This document shows positions 51,582 to 59,789 of a stretch of DNA of 64,000 bases, piece after piece (positions within the stretch are counted from its first letter, which is position 1; each line of letters opens with the position of its first letter). Source of the DNA: CAZOVB01 sp046541415 (GTDB lineage Bacteria > Planctomycetota > Phycisphaerae > SM23-33). A program made the translations under genes and the position numbers. The notes beneath the pieces were generated by a model, which saw only the letters and a list, made by a program, of their open reading frames with translations, did no database searches and was not told where the DNA came from. Location of the stretch: positions 8,721 to 72,720 of the forward strand of contig JBKHDI010000011.1 of the NCBI GenBank assembly GCA_046541415.1. The letters are read 5' to 3'.

Positions 51582-51797
51582 ATGCGATACGGGGCCAAGC
51601 CGGGCAAGGCCGCCCGCATCGCCGCCGGTAACCGGGCTGCGATCTGGCAGCAGACTCTCCTGGCCGAGTCGAAGCGGCGCCCGCGGGGCTGGGCCCTGAC
51701 CCAGGGCCGGGCCCCGACCGTGGAACTGGACGGAGACACCCTCCGGATCGGGCAGAGAAGCTATCTTCTAAAGGACAGGAGCATCGTCCTGCCCTGA
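51582..51797 (+). CDS. Possible small basic protein
   Basis: A 71-residue ORF starting 35 bases after the dsbD stop. It is rich in Arg/Lys/Gly (RYGAKPGKAARIAAGNRAAI) and ends in two beta-like strands (VELDGDTLRIGQRSYLLKD). No ribosome site is visible before ATG 51582 or TTG 51576, and the frame stays open upstream into dsbD without a start. It has some protein-like character but no recognisable family, so it may be spurious. Confidence 0.35.
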   Translation: MRYGAKPGKAARIAAGNRAAIWQQTLLAESKRRPRGWALTQGRAPTVELDGDTLRIGQRSYLLKDRSIVLP

Positions 51798-51883
51798 GCC
51801 CTATGGCAAGATCCGGACTGCAGAAGCGATAGGATACTCCAGACAGCCTGAACTGAACGTTTCGGTTGGAAAAGGAGTTGACG

Positions 51884-52057
51884 ATGATAGTCTGGGCAAT
51901 TCTCCTGTTGGTTCTCTCGCTGGGGCTGGGCGCTTTGGGCTACCCCAAGGCTGCCAAGACCTCCCGGACCGCCGGGCTGGTCCTGCTGGGGCTGGTTGCG
52001 GCGATGGTCATCGGGGCGATCGTGCTGTTCCTCGTGATCCTGGGGATTCTGTTCTGA
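51884..52057 (+). CDS. Small two-helix membrane protein
   Basis: A 57-residue protein made of two hydrophobic helices joined by a short basic loop (KAAKTSR). ATG 51884 follows AAAAGGAG at a good distance, which decides the start against TTG 51866. No family recognised; such small proteins often modulate larger membrane complexes. It lies 100 bases upstream of lepA, but co-transcription is uncertain. Confidence 0.65.
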   Translation: MIVWAILLLVLSLGLGALGYPKAAKTSRTAGLVLLGLVAAMVIGAIVLFLVILGILF

Positions 52058-52156
52058 CCCGCTGTCAGGCCGGGCAGAAGGTCCGGGCGTAAATCAAACC
52101 CCATTGCCCGCAGTTGCTGCCTTGTCTGGTAGCTGCAATGCTGTACAATCACCGGG

Positions 52157-53956
52157 ATGGACCAGAAGTACATTCGCAACTTCAGTATCATTGCCCACAT
52201 TGACCACGGCAAGAGCACCCTGGCCGACCGCATCCTGCTGCTGGCCGGGGCGATTTCCCCGCGCGAGTTCCGCGAGCAACTGCTCGACGACATGGACCTG
52301 GAACGCGAGCGGGGGATCACCATCAAGGCCTCGGCGGTGACCATCGAGTACGAGCACAAGGGACAGACCTACATGCTCAATCTCATCGATACCCCCGGCC
52401 ACGTGGATTTCCACTACGAAGTCTCCCGCGCCCTGGCCGCCTGCGAGGGCGGACTTCTGGTCGTCGATGCTGCCCAGGGCGTCGAGGCCCAGACCGTCGC
52501 CAATGTCCACCTGGCCCAGCGGTCCGATCTGGGCCTCGTGCCGGTGATCAACAAGATCGACCTGCCCTCGGCGATGCCCGAAGATGCGGCCATGGAAGTC
52601 GAACGCCTGATGGACTACCCGGCAGAGGACTGTATCTTCACCTCCGCCAAGACCGGCGAGGGCATACCCGAGCTGATGGCGGCGATCGTCGAGAAGCTGC
52701 CCAGCCCCGTCGGCGATCCGTCGGGTAAGACGCGGGCACTGATCTTCGACAGCACGTACGACGATTACCGTGGCGTGGTGGTCTACTTCCGCCTGGTCGA
52801 CGGTTCGCTGAAAGTTGGCGACAAGATCCGCACGCTGGGCACGGAGGAAGTTTACCAGATCACGGAAATGGGCAAGTTCTGCCCGCGGCCCAAGCAGGTC
52901 AAACAGATGGACGCCGGCGAGGTCGGCTATCTCGTCGCAGCCATCCGTTCGGTCCAGTCGATCCACGTTGGAGACACGATCACCCTGGCCTCTGCCCCGG
53001 CCGACAAACCCCTGCCCGGCTACCGCCCCCCGCAGCAGATGGTCTTCTCGGACTTCTTCCCCGGGCCCACCACGCAATTCCCGGAGATGCGCGAGGCGCT
53101 CGAGAAGCTCCAGCTCAATGACTCCTCGCTGATCTTCCAGCCCATCAGTTCCGACGCCCTGGGCTTCGGCTTCCGCTGCGGCTTTCTGGGCATGCTGCAC
53201 CTGGAGATCATCCAGGAACGCCTCGAACGCGAGTTCGACATCGAGGTGGTCCAGACAGCCCCGACCGTCCCGTACCACGTGCTGAAAACCGATGGCGAGG
53301 TCATGGAAGTCGATTCTGCCGGGGACATGCCCGACCCGAACTACATCGAGGAAATCCGCGAGCCGATGTGCCGCGTCGACCTGATCGTCACCACAGAGGC
53401 GATCGGAAGCGTCATGCAGTTGGCCGAGGACCGCCGGGCCGTCTATCAGAAGCAGGAGCACCTCTCTGCCGACCGGGTGATCCTGACCTACGAGTTCCCC
53501 CTGGCCGAACTGATCTACGACTTCTACGACAAGCTCAAATCCGCCACGCGCGGCTATGGCACGATGGACTACGAAGTCATCGGCTACTACCCCAACGACC
53601 TGGTCAAACTGGATATCCTCGTCAACGGCCAGAAGGTCGACGCCCTGTCGGTGATCTGCCACCGCTCCAAGGCCGACCCGCGAGGCCGGGCCGTCATCCG
53701 GAAACTACGCAAGGAGATCGAGCGACACCAGTTCGAGATCCCGCTCCAGGCCGCCATCGGCACGAGGATTATCGCACGCGAGTCGATCAAGGCCCTGCGC
53801 AAGAACGTGACCGCCAAGTGCTACGGCGGCGACGTCTCGCGGAAACGCAAGCTGCTGGAGAAGCAGAAGGAAGGCAAGCGCCGGATGAAGATGGTCGGAT
53901 CGGTGGAAATCCCCCAGAAGGCCTTCATGGCCGTCCTGGAAGACGGGGAAGAGTAG
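52157..53956 (+). CDS. lepA: Elongation factor 4 (LepA), ribosomal back-translocase GTPase
   Basis: A 599-residue translational GTPase. G motifs: G1 AHIDHGKST, G2 GITIKAS, G3 DTPGH, G4 NKID. It then has EF-G-like domains II, III and V and the LepA-specific C-terminal domain with ARESIKALRKNVTAKCYGGD and KRKLLEKQKEGKRRMKMVG. By family knowledge it binds stalled or misassembled ribosomes and moves tRNAs back. Length is standard. The ATG at 52157 lacks a clear ribosome site but matches the family N-terminus (YIRNFSIIAHIDHGKSTLAD). Confidence 0.97.
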   Translation: MDQKYIRNFSIIAHIDHGKSTLADRILLLAGAISPREFREQLLDDMDLERERGITIKASAVTIEYEHKGQTYMLNLIDTPGHVDFHYEVSRALAACEGGLLVVDAAQGVEAQTVANVHLAQRSDLGLVPVINKIDLPSAMPEDAAMEVERLMDYPAEDCIFTSAKTGEGIPELMAAIVEKLPSPVGDPSGKTRALIFDSTYDDYRGVVVYFRLVDGSLKVGDKIRTLGTEEVYQITEMGKFCPRPKQVKQMDAGEVGYLVAAIRSVQSIHVGDTITLASAPADKPLPGYRPPQQMVFSDFFPGPTTQFPEMREALEKLQLNDSSLIFQPISSDALGFGFRCGFLGMLHLEIIQERLEREFDIEVVQTAPTVPYHVLKTDGEVMEVDSAGDMPDPNYIEEIREPMCRVDLIVTTEAIGSVMQLAEDRRAVYQKQEHLSADRVILTYEFPLAELIYDFYDKLKSATRGYGTMDYEVIGYYPNDLVKLDILVNGQKVDALSVICHRSKADPRGRAVIRKLRKEIERHQFEIPLQAAIGTRIIARESIKALRKNVTAKCYGGDVSRKRKLLEKQKEGKRRMKMVGSVEIPQKAFMAVLEDGEE

Positions 53957-53983
53957 CCGCCCCGTCGGCGTGGACACGAAACC

Positions 53984-54529
53984 ATGACGCAACTGATACT
54001 CTGGACCGTGCTGATCCTGCTGGTGCTGCCGATCGCCGCCCTGGCCGTACTGCACCACAGCCTTGTCCAGGCCCGCCTGGCCTGCCAGGAGTCCTGGACG
54101 CAGTTGACCGGCGTACTGAAAGGCCGACTCGCCCTCGTGCCCCATCTGCTCCAACTGGCCGAGGAATACGCCGCAGCCGGACAGGACGTCTGCCGCGAAG
54201 TCCGCGCCGCGCGCAAGGAAGCCTCCCAGGCCCGGGGCGTCCAGGCGAGGGGACAGGCCGAGACGCGACTGGTCGAGGCCCTGGCCGGCCTCTTCGACCT
54301 GGCCGAGCGATACCCCGGGCTCAAAAGCCACACCGAATTCGCCCGCCTGCGAGAGGAACTCCGCTCTGCCGAGAACCGCATCGGCCTGGCCGCCGACGAC
54401 TACAACAGTCGCGTCCGATCCTACAACGACCTCCGCGAGAGGAAGATCCACGGCCTGCTGGCCCGCGCGATGAAACTCAAACCCGTCCACGAATTCCCCG
54501 ACGCAGCGGTCCGAACCGAGAACTGCTGA
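53984..54529 (+). CDS. LemA-family protein
   Basis: A 181-residue LemA-type protein: one N-terminal membrane helix (LILWTVLILLVLPIAALAVL), then a long alpha-helical bundle with the family motifs WTQLTGVLKGRLALVPHLLQ, AERYPGLKSHTEFARLREEL and AADDYNSRVRSYNDLRE. The mostly cytoplasmic or periplasmic helical hairpins have no catalytic residues; function is unknown in the family. It follows lepA by 27 bases and may be in the same transcript. It is followed by another membrane protein at 54585. Confidence 0.9.
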   Translation: MTQLILWTVLILLVLPIAALAVLHHSLVQARLACQESWTQLTGVLKGRLALVPHLLQLAEEYAAAGQDVCREVRAARKEASQARGVQARGQAETRLVEALAGLFDLAERYPGLKSHTEFARLREELRSAENRIGLAADDYNSRVRSYNDLRERKIHGLLARAMKLKPVHEFPDAAVRTENC

Positions 54530-54584
54530 ACCGGCCGCCCGTTTTGCCCACAGTCCTGACAGGGCGTTTGCCGATACTCCCAAC

Positions 54585-55421
54585 ATGTCCCACAACTTCA
54601 CCGATGATCTCGGTCAGGTCTGCCGCTGGATGCTGCTGACCCTGGCAGGCCTCTTCGTCCTGACTACAGGCTGGGCCATCCTCGCCAGTCTCGAACAGGC
54701 TCCGCTGCTGGGCGAACAGGCTTTCGCCGCAGGCGACTACATCCTGGATCCCCGCAAAGAGAGCCTCTATTTCGGCATCGCGGCAGATCCGCCCCTGGCC
54801 AAGGGGCCTTTGGGTATGGCCCGTCTTGAAGGCCAGAGCGTCCGGTTGCTGAAATCCTATGCCCCGGGGAGTTTCCTGCTGCTGGCCAAGCCCATGCCGG
54901 GCCAACAGCAGAGTGTTCCTTTCCTCGGCCCGCCTTACACGCGTCTGGCCCTTTCCCGTGCTGCCTCCGGAATCCGCAGGATACCCAGGAATCAGCCGCT
55001 CTTACTGCTGCACTCGGACATGCTCGCCGGCGATTCAGAGAAATGGGCCCGGTGGGTCGGGCAGCAGGACGACAGGCGGAATCTGGCAGCGATCTGTCCG
55101 GCAGCCGCCCAGCAGCTCGATCGGCAGAAGCGTTCTATAGACCAGCACATGCCTGACCTGCCTGTCCTGTTCGTCCAGGACCCCGACGGCAGATGGCCGC
55201 TGAACTACAGGAACCTGATCAACGTGGCCGAACGGCGGAACTTCCACAATGCCATCTTCGTAACCGATCAACCTGCACAAGCCCGCGCTTGGGACCGACT
55301 GAAATACAAGGTCGTCCTGCTGGCCTCCTCCCCAGAGGGGCCGCTGCCCGAGTCGATCCGGTTGGCCGACTCGCTCGAACGGTTGGCAGAAACGCTGGAT
55401 TCAGCTTCCCCAGGACGGTAA
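54585..55421 (+). CDS. Membrane-anchored protein of unknown function
   Basis: A 278-residue protein with one N-terminal membrane helix (about 14-34, WMLLTLAGLFVLTTGWAILA) and an alpha/beta domain outside it. Short motifs such as GDYILDPRKESLYFG and PNQ-like turns do not point to a family I know. Likely periplasmic domain, role unknown. It lies 55 bases after the LemA gene and 48 bases before the amidase gene, so the three may form one envelope operon. Confidence 0.7.
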   Translation: MSHNFTDDLGQVCRWMLLTLAGLFVLTTGWAILASLEQAPLLGEQAFAAGDYILDPRKESLYFGIAADPPLAKGPLGMARLEGQSVRLLKSYAPGSFLLLAKPMPGQQQSVPFLGPPYTRLALSRAASGIRRIPRNQPLLLLHSDMLAGDSEKWARWVGQQDDRRNLAAICPAAAQQLDRQKRSIDQHMPDLPVLFVQDPDGRWPLNYRNLINVAERRNFHNAIFVTDQPAQARAWDRLKYKVVLLASSPEGPLPESIRLADSLERLAETLDSASPGR

Positions 55422-55469
55422 CATGATGGCCTGCCGACGCAGAAGAACCTGAGCCCCGGGAGATTCAAC

Positions 55470-56162
55470 GTGCCTCGCAGAACAACACGGATGTTGCTTT
55501 CAGCAGTGGCAGCGGCCGCCTTGGCCTCAGGTTGCGCCCAGACCGACCCTGAGCCCCTGGCCCGCCTGGTCACCCCCTCGATCGGCGTAGAGCCCTTGCC
55601 CCAGCCCATTCTCCGCGGCCGCCTGGCCAAGGCACCGTCCCACGACAAGCAGTGGCTCGCCGAGAACCCCAGGCCCTGGAAGTACATCGTCATCCACCAT
55701 TCCGCCACCGACGCGGGAAACGCCAAGGCTTTCGACGCCGCCCACCGGGGACGCGGCTGGGACGAACTGGGATACCATTTCGTCATCAACAACGGCTCCG
55801 GCGGCGCAGACGGGCAGGTCGAGGTCGGCTCGCGATGGGTCAAGCAGAAGCACGGCGCCCACACCGGCGGGACACCCGAAAACGAATACAATGAACTGGG
55901 CATCGGCGTCTGCTTGGTCGGCGACTTCACCCGCGCTCGACCCAGCGATAAGCAATCACTGGCCCTGACGCGCCTGGTCGAGTACCTCTCCTGGCGGTTC
56001 AAGATCCCTCCTTCCCGCATCATCGGCCACTGCCAGGCCCCCGAAACCCACACCTCCTGCCCCGGCGACATGCTCCTGGATCACATCGCCGCGACGTGGC
56101 AGGATCCCGAAAGCGCCACTGTCGCCAAAGCCCGCGACGACCAGGCCGATTCGTCCGAGTAG
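55470..56162 (+). CDS. Peptidoglycan amidase-type lipoprotein (N-acetylmuramoyl-L-alanine amidase, PGRP/Ami_2)
   Basis: A 230-residue predicted lipoprotein with lipobox LASGC (C22). The rest is an Ami_2/PGRP amidase domain: YIVIHHSATDAGN (first Zn ligand His), GYHFVINNGSGG, then IIGHCQAPETHTSCPGD with the second His and the zinc Cys of the family. It should cut the amide between MurNAc and the stem peptide in the periplasm. The GTG at 55470 has a GGGAG site. It ends the probable LemA operon. Confidence 0.9.
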   Translation: MPRRTTRMLLSAVAAAALASGCAQTDPEPLARLVTPSIGVEPLPQPILRGRLAKAPSHDKQWLAENPRPWKYIVIHHSATDAGNAKAFDAAHRGRGWDELGYHFVINNGSGGADGQVEVGSRWVKQKHGAHTGGTPENEYNELGIGVCLVGDFTRARPSDKQSLALTRLVEYLSWRFKIPPSRIIGHCQAPETHTSCPGDMLLDHIAATWQDPESATVAKARDDQADSSE

Positions 56163-56430
56163 CCAGGGCAACCGGAAACTTATGGGGAACGTGCTCTTGG
56201 AGGGGGTGATTCTGGCCGATATGGTCCCGGACAAAACCTCCATAGGTAGCGGTATTCCGATTTACGGATTATCCGGAGGATGGTAGACTGACGACGCAGA
56301 TGGCGGTAGCCATCGCCGGCTTGAAAGAGGAGCACCAGTCTCGCATTATTGCGATTCTGGCTTTCGAGGCCCGGTCAGAGTCGTACCTGTGTTATGAACA
56401 TGGGAGGAGGAATTCAGTGGAGGCTGATCG

Positions 56431-57894
56431 ATGAAGAAGTACCTCGTTCTCGCGTTTTCCCTTGCCCTTTCCGCCTTGCCTGCTGCGGCAGGAAGTATCG
56501 ACATAGACGTTACCGCCGATGACGTCTGGACTTCGCCAGGCGACGATGTCGATTACGGCAGTACGGGCACGGGCACCCTGGATGTCTTCGGTGCCCAGCT
56601 GACCATCGGCAGCAAGTGGGAAAGCGGGTATTCCGGCGCGAAGACTTTCTGGAATCTGTACAACGGCGCCAGCATCCTGCTGAATTCATCCGCCCGGATC
56701 AACAACAACCAGAGCGACCTGATCAATGCCCGGGACTTCGTCGTCGCCGGTGACGGAACGTTTGAGCTTCTGGCAGGCTACAATGCCGACCTCGGCAGCG
56801 AGGTCAACCCCGTCGGAGGGCTTTCAACGCTGGTGGTCGCAGATGGGGCGACCTACGTCACCAACGCCAACCAGAACCTCCCGTCGATCTGGAAGTACAC
56901 GATGGACAAGACCAACCAAAAGCACAAGACGCATCACGGCCTGCTGACCTTCAAGAACACCAACGGCAGCAGCCCGACCTGGCAGGTCCGAAATGAGTCG
57001 GTGGTCTATGACGGCGGGATCAGTTGGGACGGTGCCTGGACGCTGGATATCGCAGATGGCCTCTCCGTGCTCAGCGACACGGCCTACGAGCAGTCCGTCG
57101 TCGGCCCACATGTGCATTTCGGAACCTATCGCGGCGCGACTGCCGGCGCGGTGCTGACCAAGATCGGCCAGGGTGAACTGATCATCGCCCGCGGCGGAAT
57201 CCAGGGCTACATCGACGGCGACAGGATGGATATCCAGGCCGGTACCGTCGAGTTCAACTCCGACCCGGGCCAGCCCGACCAGCACTACTACACCAACGCT
57301 GCTTCCGGGCAGAACCTGGAGATCCTGGTCGCCGACGGCGCAGCGGTCAAGTTCCACAGCTACACCTGGCCGTACGATACCAACTGGGCTGCCAGCCAGT
57401 ACGGCACGCCCAGCGTTGACGATTACGGTACCGACAACACCCACCGCATCAAGTCGATTACCGCCGGCGGCTATATCCTGGTTGGCGGGCTGACCCAGAC
57501 CCAGGCGAACAACCTGCCCGCCGAGACAGCCGCTGCCAACGACGCGAAACTGTACGTGAAACAGGACGTGGCCCTGACCGCCTCGGCCGTGCTGGAAATC
57601 GTCCTCGGGGCCGACGACCTCAGCGATGACTTCCAGGTCCTTATCGACGGCATGTTCAGCCAGAACGGCACGCTGAAGATCACCAATGCCGGCAACCTCG
57701 GTGTGGGGCAGTACGACCTGTTCGACGCCGGCACGTTCACAGGCAGTTTCGCCGTTGTGGACCTCGGCGGATTCGTCGGTGCCTATGACAATACCACCGG
57801 CGTGCTCGACATCCAGGCCATTCCCGAGCCGGCCACCATGGGCCTGCTGGCTGGCGGCTGCCTGTACGTGATTCGCCGCCGTCGCCACGCCTGA
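56431..57894 (+). CDS. PEP-CTERM beta-helix-type exported protein
   Basis: A 487-residue exported protein: signal peptide MKKYLVLAFSLALSALPAAA, a long region of short beta repeats rich in Gly, Asp and Asn (GTGTLDVFGAQLTIGSKW; AVLTKIGQGELIIARGG) that looks like a right-handed beta-helix, and a PEP-CTERM tail (IPEPATMGLL, hydrophobic, IRRRRHA). ATG 56431 has a TGGAGG site. No enzymatic residues seen. The body resembles the larger protein at 59790. The 268 bases upstream hold no gene. It is probably a surface or matrix protein. Confidence 0.83.
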   Translation: MKKYLVLAFSLALSALPAAAGSIDIDVTADDVWTSPGDDVDYGSTGTGTLDVFGAQLTIGSKWESGYSGAKTFWNLYNGASILLNSSARINNNQSDLINARDFVVAGDGTFELLAGYNADLGSEVNPVGGLSTLVVADGATYVTNANQNLPSIWKYTMDKTNQKHKTHHGLLTFKNTNGSSPTWQVRNESVVYDGGISWDGAWTLDIADGLSVLSDTAYEQSVVGPHVHFGTYRGATAGAVLTKIGQGELIIARGGIQGYIDGDRMDIQAGTVEFNSDPGQPDQHYYTNAASGQNLEILVADGAAVKFHSYTWPYDTNWAASQYGTPSVDDYGTDNTHRIKSITAGGYILVGGLTQTQANNLPAETAAANDAKLYVKQDVALTASAVLEIVLGADDLSDDFQVLIDGMFSQNGTLKITNAGNLGVGQYDLFDAGTFTGSFAVVDLGGFVGAYDNTTGVLDIQAIPEPATMGLLAGGCLYVIRRRRHA

Positions 57895-57964
57895 AAGAAA
57901 GCCTGAGAGAGGGTGACTCAACTGCCCTCGGAAGTCTCCCCGGTCAGGGGCGGACGAACCATCT

Positions 57965-57997
57965 GAGCGGATGGCCGGTTTACCCGGCCATCCGCTC
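57965..57997 (+). terminator. Long perfect hairpin after the PEP-CTERM gene
   Basis: A 14-bp perfect stem (arms 57965-57978 and 57984-57997, loop TTTAC). The following CTGCATTTCC is only weakly T-rich, so it may be a processing or partial termination hairpin. The stretch 57998-58341 that follows holds nothing I recognise. Confidence 0.65.
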
Positions 57998-58341
57998 CTG
58001 CATTTCCAGGATGTCAGCTGTGGCAACAGCCTCTCTATCGGGTGGCGGTCCGAGAGAAGCAGGATTCAGCAAGCATCTCGCTTCAGTCGCCTTGGCTGCC
58101 GGGAGTTGACAGTCTGGATCGTGACCCTGCATGGGCACCCGTGGCAGTGGGCGGCACAGATATGTCTTGTGGAGCAGTTCGGGAGTTTTGACCAGTCAAT
58201 GTCATATAACTGGCCTGGCTTGTCCTCAGTTGTGCGAAACTGCTGGGACATAACGCATAAAAGTTGAATTTACAAACTCTTGCGATCGTTGTGCTTTCGG
58301 GAAAAAGGGCTTTGTCGGTGGTTTAAGGGGTGGATTTGGCC

Positions 58342-58369
58342 TTGACATTCTGTGGGAATCCGGTATTAT
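58342..58369 (+). promoter_or_regulatory. Strong sigma70-type promoter before the 58727 gene
   Basis: A perfect -35 box TTGACA (58342-58347), 16-base spacer and -10 TATTAT (58364-58369). The predicted start near 58377 leaves an unusually long, about 350-base, untranslated leader before the gene at 58727. Confidence 0.75.
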
Positions 58370-58376
58370 GTCCATT

Positions 58377-58726
58377 GTCGTGATGGGAGCAAAGAAGGCT
58401 CCCGGAATGGCGAGCCAGTTGACAATCGGGTTGAGCAGGGAAGTCTGATCAAGAGAGGTCGCAGTACTTCGTGAAGATGTCGTCCCCCGTCCTGAATGGA
58501 TTGTTCCGCCTGAAGTCTATCCTGGCAACCAGTAGTACCGGACCCTGCGGGGTCCATTCTGACTGGGAGGTGCATTTTTATTTGTCTCAAAGCTCGGGTG
58601 TGGAACCCGGCAGCAATAGTTCAGTGAGATGTATGTAGTGCACTGAACAACCTGCGGGTCTGGCAAATCACGTACATCAGCCCCGCATCACATTTTTTTG
58701 CCCAGAGGAGGGCAGAGGAGATTCAC
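58377..58726 (+). promoter_or_regulatory. Long structured 5' leader of the PEP-CTERM gene
   Basis: The leader has several inverted repeats: GGGAGC/GCTCCC (58385-58403, 7-base loop), an outer ATTGTC/GACAAT pair around it, GGACCC/GGGTCC near 58545 followed by a T-rich stretch, and GTTCAGTG/CACTGAAC (58619-58648). Together they suggest a folded RNA with regulatory potential (riboswitch, thermosensor or stability element). No Rfam class is recognised. The gene's own ribosome site (GGAGGG, then GAGGAG) is at the end. A separate small RNA ending in the T-rich stretch near 58580 is also possible. Confidence 0.45.
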
Positions 58727-59491
58727 ATGAAGAAGGCATTGATTGTTCTTGCAGTCACAGCGATCGCCGTTCCGGCCTTGGCCGCCAAGCCGGCTCCGAT
58801 CTACACCGACAATTTCGACGGTTACGCTGATGGCACGACCTTGGCCGGGAATGGTGACTGGACGCTGGAGAATGGCAAGGCCCGGGAATACGCTCCGGTG
58901 ATTCAGAGCGGCGCGGTCAAGTACGCCCCAGCGGGCCAGGAACCGGACAACGTCTGGCTGAAGCTCGGCACCGGTGGCGCCAACGTCCACGGCGCCCTTT
59001 CTACGTACATCATGGAGTTTGACCTGACGATCGACGACCTGAGTGCGTTCGGGAATAACCCCAAGCCGAAGATCTTCGGCAACCTGAAGGGCAGCTTCGG
59101 CGACGGTCAGGTGAATTTGTCGGTCCAATTCGTTGAGAACGCCATCACTGGAAACACGATGGAACTCGGCCTGTACGATGCCACTGACCAGGACTACGCC
59201 TGGAGCGGCCTGACCTTCAAAGCCGGCGACACCGTCACCGTTGCGTTCGGCCACGTCGACAACGAGGCTTCACTGTGGCTGAACAAGGACTTCTCCGTCG
59301 ACACCCCCGATGCGACCAACAGCAGCTCGCTCTACGACGCTTCGACCGGTTTCATGTCCGCCAGCTGGGGCCCTGGCCCGGCTTACACGATGGACAACCT
59401 GGCGATCTACGATGTTGTCCCCGAGCCGGCCACGATGAGCCTGCTGGGCCTCGGTGGCCTGGCCGTCCTGCGTCGCCGTCGTCGCAAATAA
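58727..59491 (+). CDS. PEP-CTERM exported protein
   Basis: A 254-residue exported protein: signal peptide MKKALIVLAVTAIAVPALAA, a compact beta-rich domain with a jelly-roll or concanavalin-like flavour (IYTDNFDGYADGTTLAGNGD; LSTYIMEFDLTIDDLSAFG; VTVAFGHVDNEASLWLNKDF), and a PEP-CTERM tail (VPEPATMSLLGLGGLAVL, then RRRRRK). The IYTDNFDGYADGT start is common in lectin-like LamG/concanavalin domains of planctomycetes. The strong promoter with long leader suggests high, regulated expression. Confidence 0.83.
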   Translation: MKKALIVLAVTAIAVPALAAKPAPIYTDNFDGYADGTTLAGNGDWTLENGKAREYAPVIQSGAVKYAPAGQEPDNVWLKLGTGGANVHGALSTYIMEFDLTIDDLSAFGNNPKPKIFGNLKGSFGDGQVNLSVQFVENAITGNTMELGLYDATDQDYAWSGLTFKAGDTVTVAFGHVDNEASLWLNKDFSVDTPDATNSSSLYDASTGFMSASWGPGPAYTMDNLAIYDVVPEPATMSLLGLGGLAVLRRRRRK

Positions 59492-59563
59492 GGGAAGACC
59501 AGATAGCATCCTTTAAACTCAAAGGGATGAGAAGGCCGCCCTACAGTTAGAAATGCAGTAATC

Positions 59564-59597
59564 AGCCGGGCGGCCTGTACAGGCCGTCCGGCTTCTT
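59564..59597 (+). terminator. Terminator after the 58727 gene
   Basis: A near-perfect palindrome with arms of about 13 bases (one G-U), centred on CTGTACAG, followed by TCTTGT. The rest of the gap to 59790 has a further 7-bp hairpin (CCGCGCT/AGCGCGG near 59700) and no gene. Confidence 0.65.
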
Positions 59598-59789
59598 GTA
59601 ACTGGCCTGGTCCGGGTCGCCTCATCCAGGCGGCCCGGATCTGGCTGATTCAAGCCCACCTGGCAGTTTCTCGAGTGAACCATCAACAATCAGAAAACCG
59701 CGCTTGGAGCGCGGACCGCAGCGATTCATGGCAACCCGCAGCGGTTGCGAAGCGCACAGAAAATCTCACATGAAGAAAGAGGAATAGAC

